A stretch of DNA of 64,000 bases from the NCBI GenBank assembly GCA_025266875.1, contig JALLLT010000013.1:62001-126000 (forward strand), read 5' to 3'. This stretch comes from Fennellomyces sp. T-0311 (lineage: Eukaryota > Mucoromycota > Mucoromycetes > Mucorales > Lichtheimiaceae). The notes below the pieces were generated by a model. It made no database searches. It was not told the origin of the DNA and was given only the letters and a program-made list of their open reading frames with translations. The first letter of the stretch is position 1, and the number at the start of each line of letters is the position of its first letter. The translations under genes were made by a program, and so were the position numbers. Of the stretch, positions 11,791 to 23,340 are shown in pieces.

Positions 11791-13655
11791 ATGGAGCTGC
11801 ACGGCCAAGGAATAGGGGGCGTTCTGCAGCAAAAGATACACAGGACTGAGACCTTTTCGTCTCCTCCAAAACAGCAAATAGACAATATTGCCCATCTCTA
11901 CAGCCAACTCCAGGCCGCATTCGACAAGACGACGACTGCACGAACAACCGGCCCGCACCCTACAATCTCCCACAGCACCTCCATCAAACCTGCACGCGTC
12001 ACTCTGCCGGACATGCGGACGTCGTCTTCTTCGTCAAACCCAACGTCATCTCGCTCATCGACCGAAAGCGGCTTTTACACCCCCAGCAACAGCAGTTCCA
12101 ACACCAACAGCCCCATCACGCCACACCCCAACAACACTGCCAATCATCGCTTGTTGGATGTGTGCGCATGCCACCACTGGCTGGTGTCGATCGATTCAGA
12201 GCACTGCGGCATCTGCGACGAGCCATTGCCCAAACTGCAGGAATGGCAGGTGGAGCGGAATCTCGGATTCCAGACGATCGACCGTCGACAGAGTCAGCTG
12301 GAGCGTCTGCAGGACAAAAAGCGCGAGTACGAAGAACAGATACAGCAGCTTGTACATGACATCCAGCATAAGGAAACAGCCATCGAACGCCGTGCCAACG
12401 AACTAGAGTCGCTGCAGCAGGATCTGAAGATACTGCACACCAAATGCAAAGGCGAACGACAACAGGTCCAAGAGATCCAAAAGAGTAAAGAGTCCGTCAA
12501 GCGCGAGCTCGAGGAACTGTCGCAACGACTGTTTGAAGAAGCCAACGAGATGGTGCAGATTGAACGAGAAGAGAAGAAGCGCATCGAAGTCGAGCACGAA
12601 AAGTACAAGCTGCAGCTCAACGAGGCACAGACCGAGCTTGCGCAGGTCCAGACTGAGCTTCAGGCGCTGCGGAAAGAGATCGGCCAGCTCACTGAACCTC
12701 CTCCAAGACCAACGTCGTCTTTGTCTTCGTCGTTGGCTCACGATGCACAGGACACAAACAGTACCACGGACGATCCTCCCACACCAAACATTCCAATGGG
12801 CCCTCAGACCGTCATGATGCGCGCCCAAATCGACCTTGCCATCCAGCATAACTATAGCAACACCCTCGCAGTCCAGATCGACTCGTCCGAAGACGACCAT
12901 TGCTTGATGGAGTTCCGCCAGTTCATCGATACCGCCAGCACCGTCTCGCTGCGCAAGCTGCATTCGCTGCCATACATGAAGCAGTGTCTCGAAGACGACG
13001 TGCGACCCACCCTGCGCTTTGGCCCCAACCCGCGCCTCTCCAGCCGCAAAATCATCGACGCCATCCTCGTCAAGACCTGCTTCGTGGAGATGTGTCCGCC
13101 GGGATTTGTCACCGAGCAGTTGAACGAGCAGCAGGCACCGGCTGAAACGATCACAAGTCTATGGGAACGCTTCTCGTTGTCCCCCGTGTTCCATGGCTGT
13201 CAGGCATGTGGACGCGAGATCGAAAAAGAGGAGCGAGAGCACGTCCTTATTTACCGATTCCGCACATCGTATTTCGACGAATGGACTTGCGTCGATCGCT
13301 ACTGTCGGGACCGGCTCGAGGCGGTGATACAGTTCTATTCCTTCTTGCGACAACTGCGCATCGGCGCTTATCGCCACCGCTCCCTGACCGAAGTATATCA
13401 GGAATGCTCTCGGCTACGACTGCAAATGGCCTTGAGCAGGTAGGTTCCCTAGGCTGCGTCTCTATTAGATCGCTAAGATATGTTTTCTCCACCCTTAGAA
13501 TGGGCGCATTGCCTGCCATGTTGCAAGGCTGTGGCTTTGACCCGGACTCGCCTGCTAGAGCCACCCCCGGCAGCAGTAATATAATGCACCTGGCTCCTGA
13601 TGATGTGAACAGCACCCGGCTGTCCAGCTCCACCGCATCCACGCTGACACTCTAA
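11791..13655 (+). CDS. SEC2: Sec2-type Rab guanine nucleotide exchange factor
   Basis: This is the predicted exchange factor that activates the Sec4/Rab8 GTPase on secretory vesicles for polarised exocytosis. Two exons (11791-13439, 13499-13655) give 601 aa. Residues 1-115 are low-complexity Ser/Thr/Asn. A small cysteine cluster follows (CACHHW..., CGIC) around residue 125-145. A long charged coiled coil spans about residues 150-300 (E/K/Q/R-rich heptads such as QLERLQDKKREYEEQIQQL), the family's GEF segment. After a Pro/Ser-rich hinge, a conserved C-terminal region (FRQFIDTASTVSLRKLHSLP, later CQACGREI and CVDRYCRDRLEAVIQFYSFL) resembles the fungal Sec2/Rabin region with a possible CxxC...C zinc site. 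Identification rests on this order and was not checked by search. A large antisense open frame here is a shadow. Confidence 0.78.
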
Positions 13656-13944
13656 TGAGCATATATCCCCCATCACCGTCCTTTCATTTTTGCCTTGTTT
13701 ATCAAATACTTTATATACCATCCTTTTGCTTATTCGTTTGTAAATCTCTATATATTGGTAATCTTTCTCTTCTACAATATTAAACCCTCCCTCGTCGCAC
13801 CGCAGCGACCTACATCGCACGCTTCGATCTGCGTATTACGCACCTTTGCAGTGGGCGATCCCTGATAACGTGTGTCCAATCGAGACCCCTCTATCGCTGG
13901 AGATGCGCCATGGAATTCCAGATCTGCTCCTATGCTTCTTATCT

Positions 13945-14205
13945 TTAGGAGAGCGAGCCTTGCACATCAAGCGCGTGGAAAAACGGCCCACCCTGAATTG
14001 CCCATTTGAGCTCGTTCGTCCGAATAGCTCTCCAGTACCACAGGCCATTGTGCGTGATTTTTGGATTGGCGAGGGTTTTCACGTGATAGCCCTTTCCAGC
14101 ATGGTCGTATGGCAGGCCGTTTTCATATGTGTGCTCTGAGCCATGCTCAATATGCGTCGAACGATCATTGGCCTGTTGCCAGGCGCTGCTTATATAAGAT
14201 AACAT
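13945..14205 (-). CDS. Possible small protein, doubtful
   Basis: This is an 86-codon ATG-initiated open frame in the 660-bp gap between Sec2 and the cis-prenyltransferase. It is rich in Trp, Tyr and His (NGLWYWRAIRTNELKW). A possible 49-bp intron near its 3' end would splice it into another frame ending near 13837. I do not recognise it, and it overlaps the presumed promoter of the next gene, so it may be chance. Confidence 0.2.
   Translation of the reverse strand: MLSYISSAWQQANDRSTHIEHGSEHTYENGLPYDHAGKGYHVKTLANPKITHNGLWYWRAIRTNELKWAIQGGPFFHALDVQGSLS
14191..14198 (+). promoter_or_regulatory. TATA-like box before cis-prenyltransferase
   Basis: TATATAAG lies 128 bp upstream of the start codon at 14319. 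It is nearly palindromic, so it could serve either strand. Confidence 0.3.
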
Positions 14206-14318
14206 CTGTACCTGCCAGCTGGAATATGGATGTGTTGCGCTCCAGGGCACACTTTTTCAACACCGCATATGTTCTTTTTTGGCCATATGAGATATTCCCT
14301 CTTTTCCAACCATCAAGC

Positions 14319-15451
14319 ATGATCTCATCCATATACGACTACGCCTACACCGCCGCAGAAAAGGCTGCCATAGCCGTTCTCAGCAAAGGCCGCATCCCGC
14401 GCCATGTCGGATTCATCCTGGATGGTAATCGACGTTACGCTCGGAAGGCTGGAGCTCAGGACACCAGATTCGGTCATTACGAAGGATTCAAGCAATTGAA
14501 AAAGGTATTTCCATGCGCTTGCCGCCACATAAAAAATGAGCACAAGATCTCATTTTCAGCCGCTGGGAATAGGTGCTGGATTTCTGTATGCGGTTAGGAG
14601 TCCAGTCTGTCACAGTGTTTGCGTTCAGCATTGAGAATTTCAAGCGGTCGGAAGAGGAAGTGGCCTATTTAATGCAACTGTTTCGTGAGGCTTTCACAAT
14701 CTTCTGTGAGAAAAAGTAAGGGAAAGAGAGAGAGAGAGAGGCGCATCGCACAGCAGCATGGCCACTGACTAAAAGAGTACAGCGAGCTGATAGATAGCTA
14801 TCAGATTGGCATCCGCGTATGTGGCCATCTCAGCTATCTACCCCCTGATGTGGCAGAACTGGCGCACAAGGTCATGGAGCGGACACGGCATAATAAAGCG
14901 TAAGCTTACATATATGGCTATTCATCACGGAACAGAAAAGTAACCGGTATCCTTGACAACAGACGCATCTTCAACATTTGTTGTCCATATACATCCCGGG
15001 ATGAGATGACCACAGCAATAAGGGAAAACGTGCGCCTGGTGGAGCAAAACAAGATGAATATAGAGTGAGCTTCTTGGCAGTTCAAGGGCGCTTGCTACCA
15101 TGTGCTGACAATCTTCCAGGGACATTACAGAGCAATCAATCCGTGACCAATTGTTTACGTCGGCAAGTCCGCCGCTGGATATTCTCGTACGTACATCCGG
15201 TGAAATCAGACTCAGTGATTTCTTGCTTTGGCAGGTAATACGCGCCGACGGGTAAAAATAAGTAATGGAGTGCGCTCACACCACTCTCCAATGAACAGGC
15301 GAGCGACCAATGCCAAATACAGCTGCTTCACTGCTACTGGCCGGAGCTGACCTTCTGGAAGTTCCTGCCCATCCTCCTTGAATACCAGATATACCACGAT
15401 AGCTCGCAATCCGTAGACAACATGGACGAAGATGAGCGGTGCCTCAAATAA
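14319..15451 (+). CDS. RER2: cis-prenyltransferase (dehydrodolichyl diphosphate synthase)
   Basis: This enzyme extends farnesyl diphosphate with isopentenyl units in cis to make the dolichol precursor for protein glycosylation, on the ER face. Six exons (14319-14504, 14573-14715, 14783-14899, 14963-15064, 15120-15234, 15299-15451) sum to 271 aa. Region I is [15 protein letters not shown], holding the catalytic Asp and diphosphate-binding residues. Further conserved blocks are [10 protein letters not shown] and, near the C-terminus, [15 protein letters not shown], whose Arg/Ser binds the second substrate. The N-terminal helix is short, as in the catalytic subunit. The C-terminus is acidic (DNMDEDE...) and I see no RxG motif at the very end, unlike single-subunit bacterial enzymes, so a Nus1/NgBR-type partner is likely. 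Every junction keeps frame. Confidence 0.9.
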
Positions 15452-15609
15452 TAAAGGCTAGAAGCTAAATAAGGGTAGAGGCAAATGGGAACACCAACAA
15501 CCCCTTTGGGGTTATTTTTACCAGAAAAGTATTTTTAACCAGAAACTCAATCTTTATTTTTCCTCTTTCACTTTCTCTCTCCTTTTCCTATACCGTTTCC
15601 ATAGCAACC

Positions 15610-17132
15610 ATGTTGTATCTAACGGATGACTTGGGATTGCTTCCCTTCTTCCTGCCGTTAGGCGTCATTGGCTTCTACCGCTACCTATGGTACTTCATCC
15701 GCGTCATTGCCTGGCTCACCTACAAGCCCCGTCGACCAAAAGCAAACCCAACATACCGCTCCGAAGAAGATGTAACCATCATCGTGCCAACCATTGATGC
15801 CGGTGAGGAATTCAAGATTGCTGCCAGAAGCTGGCTGGCCTGTAAACCCAAAGAAATTGTCATCATTACCGAAACGCAGATGAGAGGCCCATTACAGGAG
15901 CTAGCCAACGAGGTGGACCCCTCCAGAATCAGGGTACTCACCGTCCCCAAGGCTAATAAACGCCTGCAGATGGTAGCAGGTGTGAACGCAACTTCGACGG
16001 AAATCTTGGTGTTCGCTGACGATGACGCCATTTGGAAACCTACCATGCTGGACTATATTTTGGCGTGCTTTGAAGATCTCAAAATGGGCGGCGTTGGCAC
16101 CTCACAAACAGTCCATGCTGTCGATCCCAACGGCCATCAAACGATTTGGGAGATCTTGGCAGGTTTCCGCTTGACCAGTCGCAATATCGAAATTGCAGCA
16201 TCAACGCACATTGATGGCGGCATTTGTTGCTTATCAGGACGTACAGCAGCCTATCGTACGCTGATCCTTAAAGACCCGGCATTCCAGCATTGCTTTACGA
16301 ACGATCTGTGGCTCGGCAAATACCCGCTCAATTCCGGCGACGATAAGTTTTTAACCCGTTGGATGTGTTCCCATGGATGGAACACATATGCTCAAGTCTG
16401 CAAAGAAGCTGAGTTATTTTCGACGTTCAAGAACAACTGGCGTTTCGTCAAGCAAGTGTTACGATGGACACGTAACACATGGCGCTCCGATTTCCGTTCG
16501 CTATTCACGGAACGTTACATTTGGAGAAGACATCCTTATGTTGCGTTCACTATGGTCGATAAGATTTTCAATCCGCTTACACTTCTCGCCGGTCCTATCC
16601 TTGTCGGTGTGTTTTCATCTCTGCAGGAGCAGCGCGCTGGCCCTTCGAATCCTCCATTACCAGCATGGAATATTGCAGTGTCGTACATCTGCTGGTTGCT
16701 CGTCACTCGATTTGTTAAGCTTATTCCTCATTTTCTACGCCGTCCACTCGATATCTGGGTTCTTCCGTTCTGGCTCATCTTCAATTATTACTTTGCTATC
16801 ATGAAGATTTATGCCCTTTTCACGCTCCATGTTACTGCCTGGGGTACTCGAACATTCACCAATGTAAGTTTTTCGATGGGCTTAGCCGTTGAATGATGAT
16901 CTAACCATTCTGTGTTTAGGGCGAAGGGCTCGGTGCACCAATGGAAGAAGAAAAGAATATCTCGTCATCTGATAACACCACCATGTATAACGAACAGCAG
17001 CAAGTCAAGATCGAGATGAGTGATATGTCACAAACAAGGACCATCCACGATCCTTTTGCGGATGATAGCGATACAGAGCAGCAGAAACGATATAAACAAC
17101 TCCAGCACCACCCTAATAATCCATACCGTTAA
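15610..17132 (+). CDS. Processive GT2 glycosyltransferase (fungal hyaluronan synthase/Cps1-like)
   Basis: This is a membrane glycosyltransferase of family GT2 that builds a surface or wall polysaccharide from a nucleotide sugar. Two exons (15610-16863, 16920-17132) give 488 aa. The N-terminal hydrophobic segment (LGLLPFFLPLGVIGFYRYLW) is a membrane anchor. The GT-A domain carries FADDDA (sugar-nucleotide/metal site), the acceptor-side NSGDDKFLTRW and the QVLRWTRNTWRSD element (Q/RxxRW of processive synthases). Three or four C-terminal membrane segments follow, then a hydrophilic, acidic tail in exon 2. It resembles the fungal GT2 group needed for hyphal growth in plant pathogens and Cps1 of Cryptococcus; the product sugar is not determinable here. 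A pyrimidine-rich tract (15555-15600) precedes the start, a common fungal core-promoter feature. Confidence 0.85.
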
Positions 17133-17539
17133 TATATGCGGCACATCCACACATAGCACAACTTCAATCAGCAAAGGAGTTGACCTAATATAAGTTAGTA
17201 GTCATGCATTTGTTTTTCTAGTCCTTCTCAATCCATCTCGCATAGTCGCATAACTCTTTGCGTTTCATTTAAACGCTTTCCCTTACTGCCCATCTCCTCT
17301 TCAATGTAAAAGTTTTTTTTCACGAGCATCCTTATAAAAAATTTGCGACACACATGCGTTATATTTGCACACAGACGTTTAGAAGCAATCTGAACGGGGT
17401 AGTTTAAAGTCATAAGCAAGCTCATGCGCACTATTTTCTGTGCCACTCCTGGCTTCTCTTATCTAGCAGCAAGAACGGAGCTTTTCATCCCGTCCAACTT
17501 GCATAATTATTTCAGTTGGGACGCACATTGTACGTAAGA
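17133..17539. other. 3' flank, no gene seen
   Basis: AT-rich sequence between the GT2 gene and the start of the repeat-rich block. No supported coding region. Confidence 0.4.
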
Positions 17540-20095
17540 ATATGTCATGCTCTTCCTAAAATGGCTCTCATTGGATATCCGGATCCGCATGTTTGTTTCT
17601 ATAGATCGGAAGATCGACAGCCGGCATACCGCGCTGACGACATCTGGGATACTGCAACTTATGTTTAGAAGAGCGTTTCATGTTGATGGCGTCCTTGCAC
17701 TTTTAAACCAATAATAAATCCCTTCTATGTATCATGAGATCGACATTGTACTTAGGGATCTTATTTTCAGCTGAGGTCTTTGCTTATGGTATCGTTGTTT
17801 GGCACCGAGGGTGCTTCCCTTTATTATGTATGACTGCTGTAGGTAAAATGGAAAATGGGTCAAAGACACGACGGTGTACGCTAAACGGTGATAAAAAATA
17901 GAACTATCACATCATTATTGATCAAAATGCATATTGGTTGTAAGTGTTCTTATGGAATAAGCAGTATTTATACAGAAATTTATACAATAGAAAATATGGT
18001 ATATGCTATGAGGGAATTTGCGCAAAGAGATGCATTACATTTTGGTCGCTTTATGGCTACTTTTTAGTGCTTGGTTACTTTTCGGCGCTTGGCCATTGAT
18101 TCTGGTGATGTGGTGGTTGATGTCGTTGTGGAAGGTGAAAAGTTGGGGGGAATATGACGTGCCGGCCTTGCGAACCTTGCAGTGGTATTTCAGTGCTGTT
18201 GAAAAGGTTCAGTGTGTCTTCCATCTTTAACATAGCAATAGTAGCCAATTCAAACAACGGGGCTATTCGAACAATAAAGCTGTCGCTACTTGCTGGGAAG
18301 GAGATGGGGAGCGTGCGTCGAATTCGGGTGATATACCTGCTTGGTGAATCCGCGCTCATCATTGTTATGTCTTCTCCTATTATATTTGTCAATTATACAA
18401 CGTGATCCTCTAACGTTTTGTAACCCTACACTCGCTTACCATTTATCGAGAGTCCTGTTATCTGTGCTTTATGAAGGAGAGAAGGGGACTTGTTGACAAT
18501 TGCGAGAAGCATATCCTTCATGAAATGAGGAAGCTTGATTTTCGCGTCCTTAAACTCCTTGGTATCATCTTGTCGACTATCGATTTCCATAGCGCCTAGC
18601 TCTACTCCCCCACCAACGTACAGTTGAACCCCGTCTTTTGCACAGGCGGATTTCTCAAAAACATTGTGCAAAAAGCGGGGGTGCGCAAATAACGGGTCGA
18701 TTTGGCAGGAATCCTGAGCGGTTTCGACGAGAATGTGTGCAAAAACCGAGGGTGTGCTAATAACGGGTGTGCAAAAAACGGGGTTCCACTGTACACCGTA
18801 TCCATTTTCCGGCCATTCGCCTTCCGCATTATCTCGTCAACAGAAGACAACCTGCGTTTGCCGTTGCTTGCTGTTGCGCTCGCCGTACTACCCCTCTCTT
18901 TTCTAATATAAAGAATAAAGATTTAGGACAACATCTATTAATGCGCTTGCGCATCCAAATCATCTTTTACCCCATAGCCGTAATATTGTCTTCGCTGTGG
19001 TAAATAGAGGTCACAAAACCCCAAACCCAATACTGCATACCAGCCTCCAGGTAGCTGCTTATCGGCGTCTTGTTCCCTTTTAAGAATTAATACGCAGTTT
19101 GAACAATTGACATTGATAACCAGGCCATAAGCGGTTGCTCTTCTGGATCATGTTCGATTTGACGCAAAAATTATATGCTTCCTCTGGCGAAGACTATAAA
19201 GCGCTAACATTAGGGACGTATGACTTCATCGTATAAAATTCTTACCAGTTTTCTTAGATTGTTCGGTTGCGCCGCCACTGTTGCTTCTAAGGAGACGAGA
19301 AGAGGAGTATCAGTTCCTTCAATTTCTTGGAGTTCTTCCGCAGATAGATGGTCGTTCCAGTTCTTATCGTCGACATCGATTATGAAGGAGCGGCAAGGGC
19401 TATATTAAATAAGTTTGAAATCTGTCATTGTTAAATCCCACCTAGTTTCCACTTACTGCAGGAAACAGGAGTCCAGTGCGAGTTTCTTCAATTTCTCCTC
19501 AACGGATTTAGCTTCAACACCTTTCTTGATCGCTTCTCGCTTGCTTGCTTCTAAGATCCAAAACTTGCGTTTGTCTAGTAAATCAAACACTCGTTCAAAC
19601 TCCCGCTTGTCTTTAGGCGTCAGTGTCATCTTCAGCGAAGAACGGCTTTCGGTTGAAGTTGCTGACGTCGCTAATGGAGAAGAGTTGGGCGTGTTACTCA
19701 AAACTTATTATCTGACGTTCTCCCAGGATAAGCTATTGTCAACTTAGCTCTTTGTCAGACTACACACTTTTGCATACAATCTCAATTGCTTACAATTGCA
19801 ACTTCCGTTATTTCTTTGGTTGTATTTATAATTTGGACTAATTGTGATTGGGCCTTATTCAATTGTTGTAGACAGCCGTTACAACTGTTGGCGATCGAAT
19901 CCGCTAAACGATCAGCGGCCTTCTGGTATGTCACGGGCTCGTTTTCCTCAACGCGCTTCGTAATGACTTCAACATCTATTTTCCATGAAGATTGTTGGGT
20001 TGAGTTAAACAATCTTTACTTGGTTTCTTTACTTCCTTACCCTCAACTTTGGTTTCCGCGCTGCTACTTGACGTTGTCACGGTTGTCAATCTCCC
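17540..20095 (-). pseudogene. Broken copy A of nuclease-like family
   Basis: This is a decayed relative of the gene at 26741-28644, in opposite orientation. Exon-by-exon matches can be followed: TKRVEENEPVTYQKAADRL (about 19940), EFERVFDLLDKRKFW (about 19600), CRSFIIDVDDKNWNDHL (about 19370), SSVDEIMRKANGRKMDTVY (about 18800-18850), VELGAMEIDSRQDDTKEF (about 18580), DSPSRYITRIRRTLPISFP (about 18330). Lesions: the position of the B start codon reads GTG, exon 5 (about 19090) has a stop and frameshift, and a 171-bp MITE plus duplicated TA sits inside the nuclease-like motif. The matching B-like 3' flank continues to about 17540. It is probably not translated as one protein. Confidence 0.75.
18621..18791. 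mobile_element. Tc1/mariner-type MITE inside pseudogene A
   Basis: This is a 171-bp non-coding element bounded by TA on both sides (18619-18620, 18792-18793). Terminal inverted repeats of about 23 bp begin CAGT[T/G]GAACCCCGT[C/T]TTTTGCAC, with two mismatches between the ends. The interior holds several copies of a tgtgcaaaaa-cggg motif. The TA target site, CAGT ends and lack of a transposase indicate a miniature Tc1/mariner derivative. The paralogue at 28000 lacks it, so the insertion is directly visible by comparison. Confidence 0.8.
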
Positions 20096-20244
20096 GGGAA
20101 ACAGGCAGGAAATGGAGGCCTGTCTTGCCTCAATCCTGCTATGCCAATACTGCAGGATTGTGACTTTCGAAAATTTGTTTCCCATGGCACCTTGAGCATC
20201 AACACCCCACTTTCTTCACATTGATTTCCCCCTCCACCTCCTCT

Positions 20245-20680
20245 CTGTTGCATTCATGATGGCTTTGGCACTTCGTCTGACCAGATGTCCCTCTCGCCGG
20301 ATGCAACTTTTTGAGGATGTTTCTACACGAAATGTCCGAGTGTTTACCAGATGATGGCCTTGACACTTCGCCTGGCAAGATCACCGTTTGGTACAATGCG
20401 ACCATTCTTCTTTGTTTTTTTTTTCTGTTGCATTCTTGATGGCCTTGGCACTTCGTCTGGCAAGATGTCCCTCTCGTAGGATGCAATATGCTTCAAGGAT
20501 GTTTCCGTACGAAATGTCCGAGTGTTTACCAGATGATGGCCTTGACACTTCGCCTGGCAAGATCACCGTTTGGTATAATGCGACCATTCTTCTTTGTTTT
20601 TTTTCTGTTGCCTTCTTGATGGCCTTGGCACTTCGTCTGGCAAGATGTCCCTCTCGTAGGATGCAACTTCTCCCCCCCCT
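20245..20680. repeat. 180-bp tandem repeat, about 2.4 units
   Basis: Unit starts (ctgttgc-ttc-tgatgg) fall at 20245, 20425 and 20605, exactly 180 bp apart; the third unit is partial. Each unit also contains an internal, weaker doubling (ccttggcacttcgtctgg against ccttgacacttcgcctgg). A related single unit lies at about 30422-30585. Short open frames across it are a by-product of the period being a multiple of three. Confidence 0.8.
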
Positions 20681-20943
20681 TCATTACGTAACAAGTGCTT
20701 GTCCCGTGGTAACAACATGCTTCATCAGCGGCTGGACTTTTAGTGGTAAGGTGAAGTAAGCTGCTTTATTACTGACGCGCGATTGTCAGCGTTTACCTAA
20801 CACGAGTTCGGTTTATTCGGAGTGTTTACGGTATAGCAAATGGCTCGTGGGTCTATCACAGTTACTTATCGTATTCGATTTTAGATATTGCTCAGGAATC
20901 TCACTGGGAATGGTCAACGGATACAACCCGGGACAGCCTTCCT

Positions 20944-21025
20944 GAAGCTGCGCTTTCCATCAAGCTTCTGTAGAAAAATTCATATCCACCGTGGGCACAT
21001 GTTTTTCCTTCCCTGGCAGCAGTTT
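20944..21025. repeat. Direct repeat, copy 1 (82 bp)
   Basis: From aagctgcgctttccatc to cctggcagcagttt, this matches 21695-21773 with a few substitutions and small indels. The two copies are about 750 bp apart in the same orientation. They could be remnants of element ends. Confidence 0.7.
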
Positions 21026-21694
21026 ATTACTCGTTATTTTTCTATTATAAAGCGCGTCTTATTATATGCTCTACCTAGTTTATACCCTTTTCCTTCAGTG
21101 AGAAAAAGTGTACTTGCAGATTGAGTTTATTGCAATAACGGCACTCTTTACTGCCCAAATTCGTTATCACGATGGAAGCATGACATCCCACCTGAATGGG
21201 CGTGTCCTTTACAAATGTGTGATGTTACAGGGAGATAAATAAGCAACTTAGGGAATCAAAGTAACTTTTAGGTACATTTATAGTATCTGTAAGCAAAACA
21301 GTGTCGGCCCAGTGGCTCAGAAAACTGAACCGATGGAAAGCTTGGAGTGTACGTAGATCAGTATCCACCACGTTAAGAATTGTTTGAACGCGTACACAAT
21401 TACTCTTGGCTGCAGGCTGTAAAAGATCTGGAGGGGAAGGTACTAGTAGTTAGACCCTAGGGTATCGGAAAATCCAAGCAGATTATATAGGCCCAAGTAG
21501 GCGTGGAACTGTGATCCATGCTTCTTTGAGCTTTTTGTATTCATTCAATCATTATTATTAAATCATGGCAAATGTTGGTATCTATTAAGAAAATGGCATG
21601 TACAAATAACCGGTAAAGTTGATGAATATCGAATGCTAATGCTTGAAGCATCGCTGCATGTGGATCATGTATCACGTACTTTTTTGCACTGTAT

Positions 21695-21773
21695 AAGCTG
21701 CGCTTTCCATCCAGGTTCTATAAAAAGTTCAAATCCACCGTGGGCATATGTTTTTCCTTCCCTGGCAGCAGTT
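21695..21773. repeat. Direct repeat, copy 2 (79 bp)
   Basis: Second copy of the repeat at 20944-21025, same orientation. Confidence 0.7.
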
Positions 21774-22809
21774 TCACATCAGTAAAAAAATGGTGCAGGT
21801 TTGGTTGAGGTTGGTTTTTCTTGGTTTTGGTAAAATGTTGGTGAGTTTTGACAATTTACCAAAGACCTATCAAAACATAAAACAAACATTTACCAGGAAG
21901 AAACAAGCAAAGTGTGAAGACGGTCAGTGGTCCAATTCAGCTGTTTTATACCATTTATAAGAAGGTCACTATGCAGTTATTGTTTGTAAAAGTGATCGAC
22001 TTTGGTTTATTTCAACAGTAATGTGCTTTATGCTAAGCTATGGAATAATTGGCAATGTACTGAATGACTGGTATCTGAAATATTCGCAAGGATTTGATGT
22101 TGAGGCATTCGTTTCTAAAGAGATCAATCATATGAGTCATTTGGCCGATTTGCCGTTAGAGGGGGAGATTTGGTAATAAACACACCGCATTGGATATAGA
22201 TCCCAATAGCCAAACGCTTGAAATGAACCTGGGTGACCGCTTATTGTATGCTCGTCGTATGGGGTGAGATTGACCAGCATGTCCTCGTTCTTCGCCATGT
22301 CGCTTTTTGGCCATTGTAGACTTGGGAGACTTGGCTTTGGCATTCTTCGACCGGTTGTTCCAACCTTCCTCCAAAATACATATGAATGGCCTTTTACTTT
22401 GTATTCCATACTACCTTATCATTTTTCCTTTTTTATTGTTTTCTTACATTGTTCCCTTTCTCATGGCTACTTCTTTTCCCCTAATGCCGCATAGGGTTTT
22501 CATTTCCTTGTTCAACCGGATCAGACGAGAGCGGAAAGCTGTGATCAGCGCGCGTTCATTTACATCGTCAATAAAGACTTTTATTTCATCCTGTATGAAT
22601 GGCCGCCCAATGTGCTCCGCACGCATATAAATATATCATGACCACTTCAAGAACACCTATTTCATAGCGAAGTACCGTTAATCTGCGCTCTTGCTCCAGA
22701 AGAGAAGCCTATGAGTTTTCTGCGACGGCTTGCGTAACTTCAGCTGCGTGTGCCCCTCCTCCCTTCATCTTTATATTGGTCGCCCTACTCTTCCTGTCCA
22801 TCTTCGTCA

Positions 22810-23340
22810 TCATACCCTTACCAGGAGCTCTCTCACCGACTCATCGCCAGATACAGTAACACTCTCTTTCGCACTCTCCTCATCACGTTCGCCTTCTATA
22901 TATTCCTGAGCGTAATCGTCTACTGCATGGATCTGAAGTTCTTCTAAATACTCAGTGTCTGCTTGACTCTGAACTTCGTCTGCACCCTGATCCTCTGCAT
23001 AAACTTGATTTTCCTCTGCGCCTGAATGAATGAATGCTTTGGGATGTTGAAGTACTGAAGTGCCGTGCATTGCCTTGAGTTTTGCTTTCAGATTGTCCAA
23101 CGCAATGGCAGTTGCATGATTCATATCCTTATGAGTCGGTTTGATCTCACATACTGTAAAATATGCGGCTTGCGCACCGGAATCTTCTTTGACTTGCGTT
23201 TTCCTTCTACCATCGTCTACTCTCTTAGAGCTGAAATGATAGTTGGTTGATCTTATGACTCCTCTGTTGCACCAGAATCACTTGTTGATGGTGGACACTG
23301 AATGAGAGCAGAATTCACCGCCTCAATAAGCCCTTCCATC
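22810..23340 (-). pseudogene. Coding remnant with a CEIKP motif, unrecognised
   Basis: An ATG near 23338 opens MEGLIEAVNSALIQCPPSTS, and a frame change near 23260 continues as RSTNYHFSSKRVDDGRRK, then AAYFTVCEIKP, then a helical segment (ATAIALDNLKAKLKAMHG) and an acidic tail ending about 22810. The ExK in VCEIKP followed by a Lys-rich helix recalls the PD-(D/E)XK-like proteins elsewhere in this window, but that is inference. The frameshift and lack of a clear splice solution suggest decay. Confidence 0.35.

Larger units (their letters stand above)
20690..22800. other. Repeat-rich non-coding stretch
   Basis: No supported gene. It contains a dispersed direct repeat (given separately) and AT-rich sequence. 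A minus-strand frame at 22444-22626 (FIDDVNERALITAFRSRLIR) looks protein-like and may belong to the decayed gene at 22810-23340, but no joining splice sites were found. Confidence 0.4.

Noticed and set aside
12403..12963. 186-codon minus-strand open frame rich in Leu
   Set aside because: Antisense shadow of the Sec2 coiled coil; no start context or introns of its own.
20199..20759. Cys-rich open frames across the 180-bp repeat
   Set aside because: The period is a multiple of three, so any frame without a stop in one unit repeats; no coding signature.
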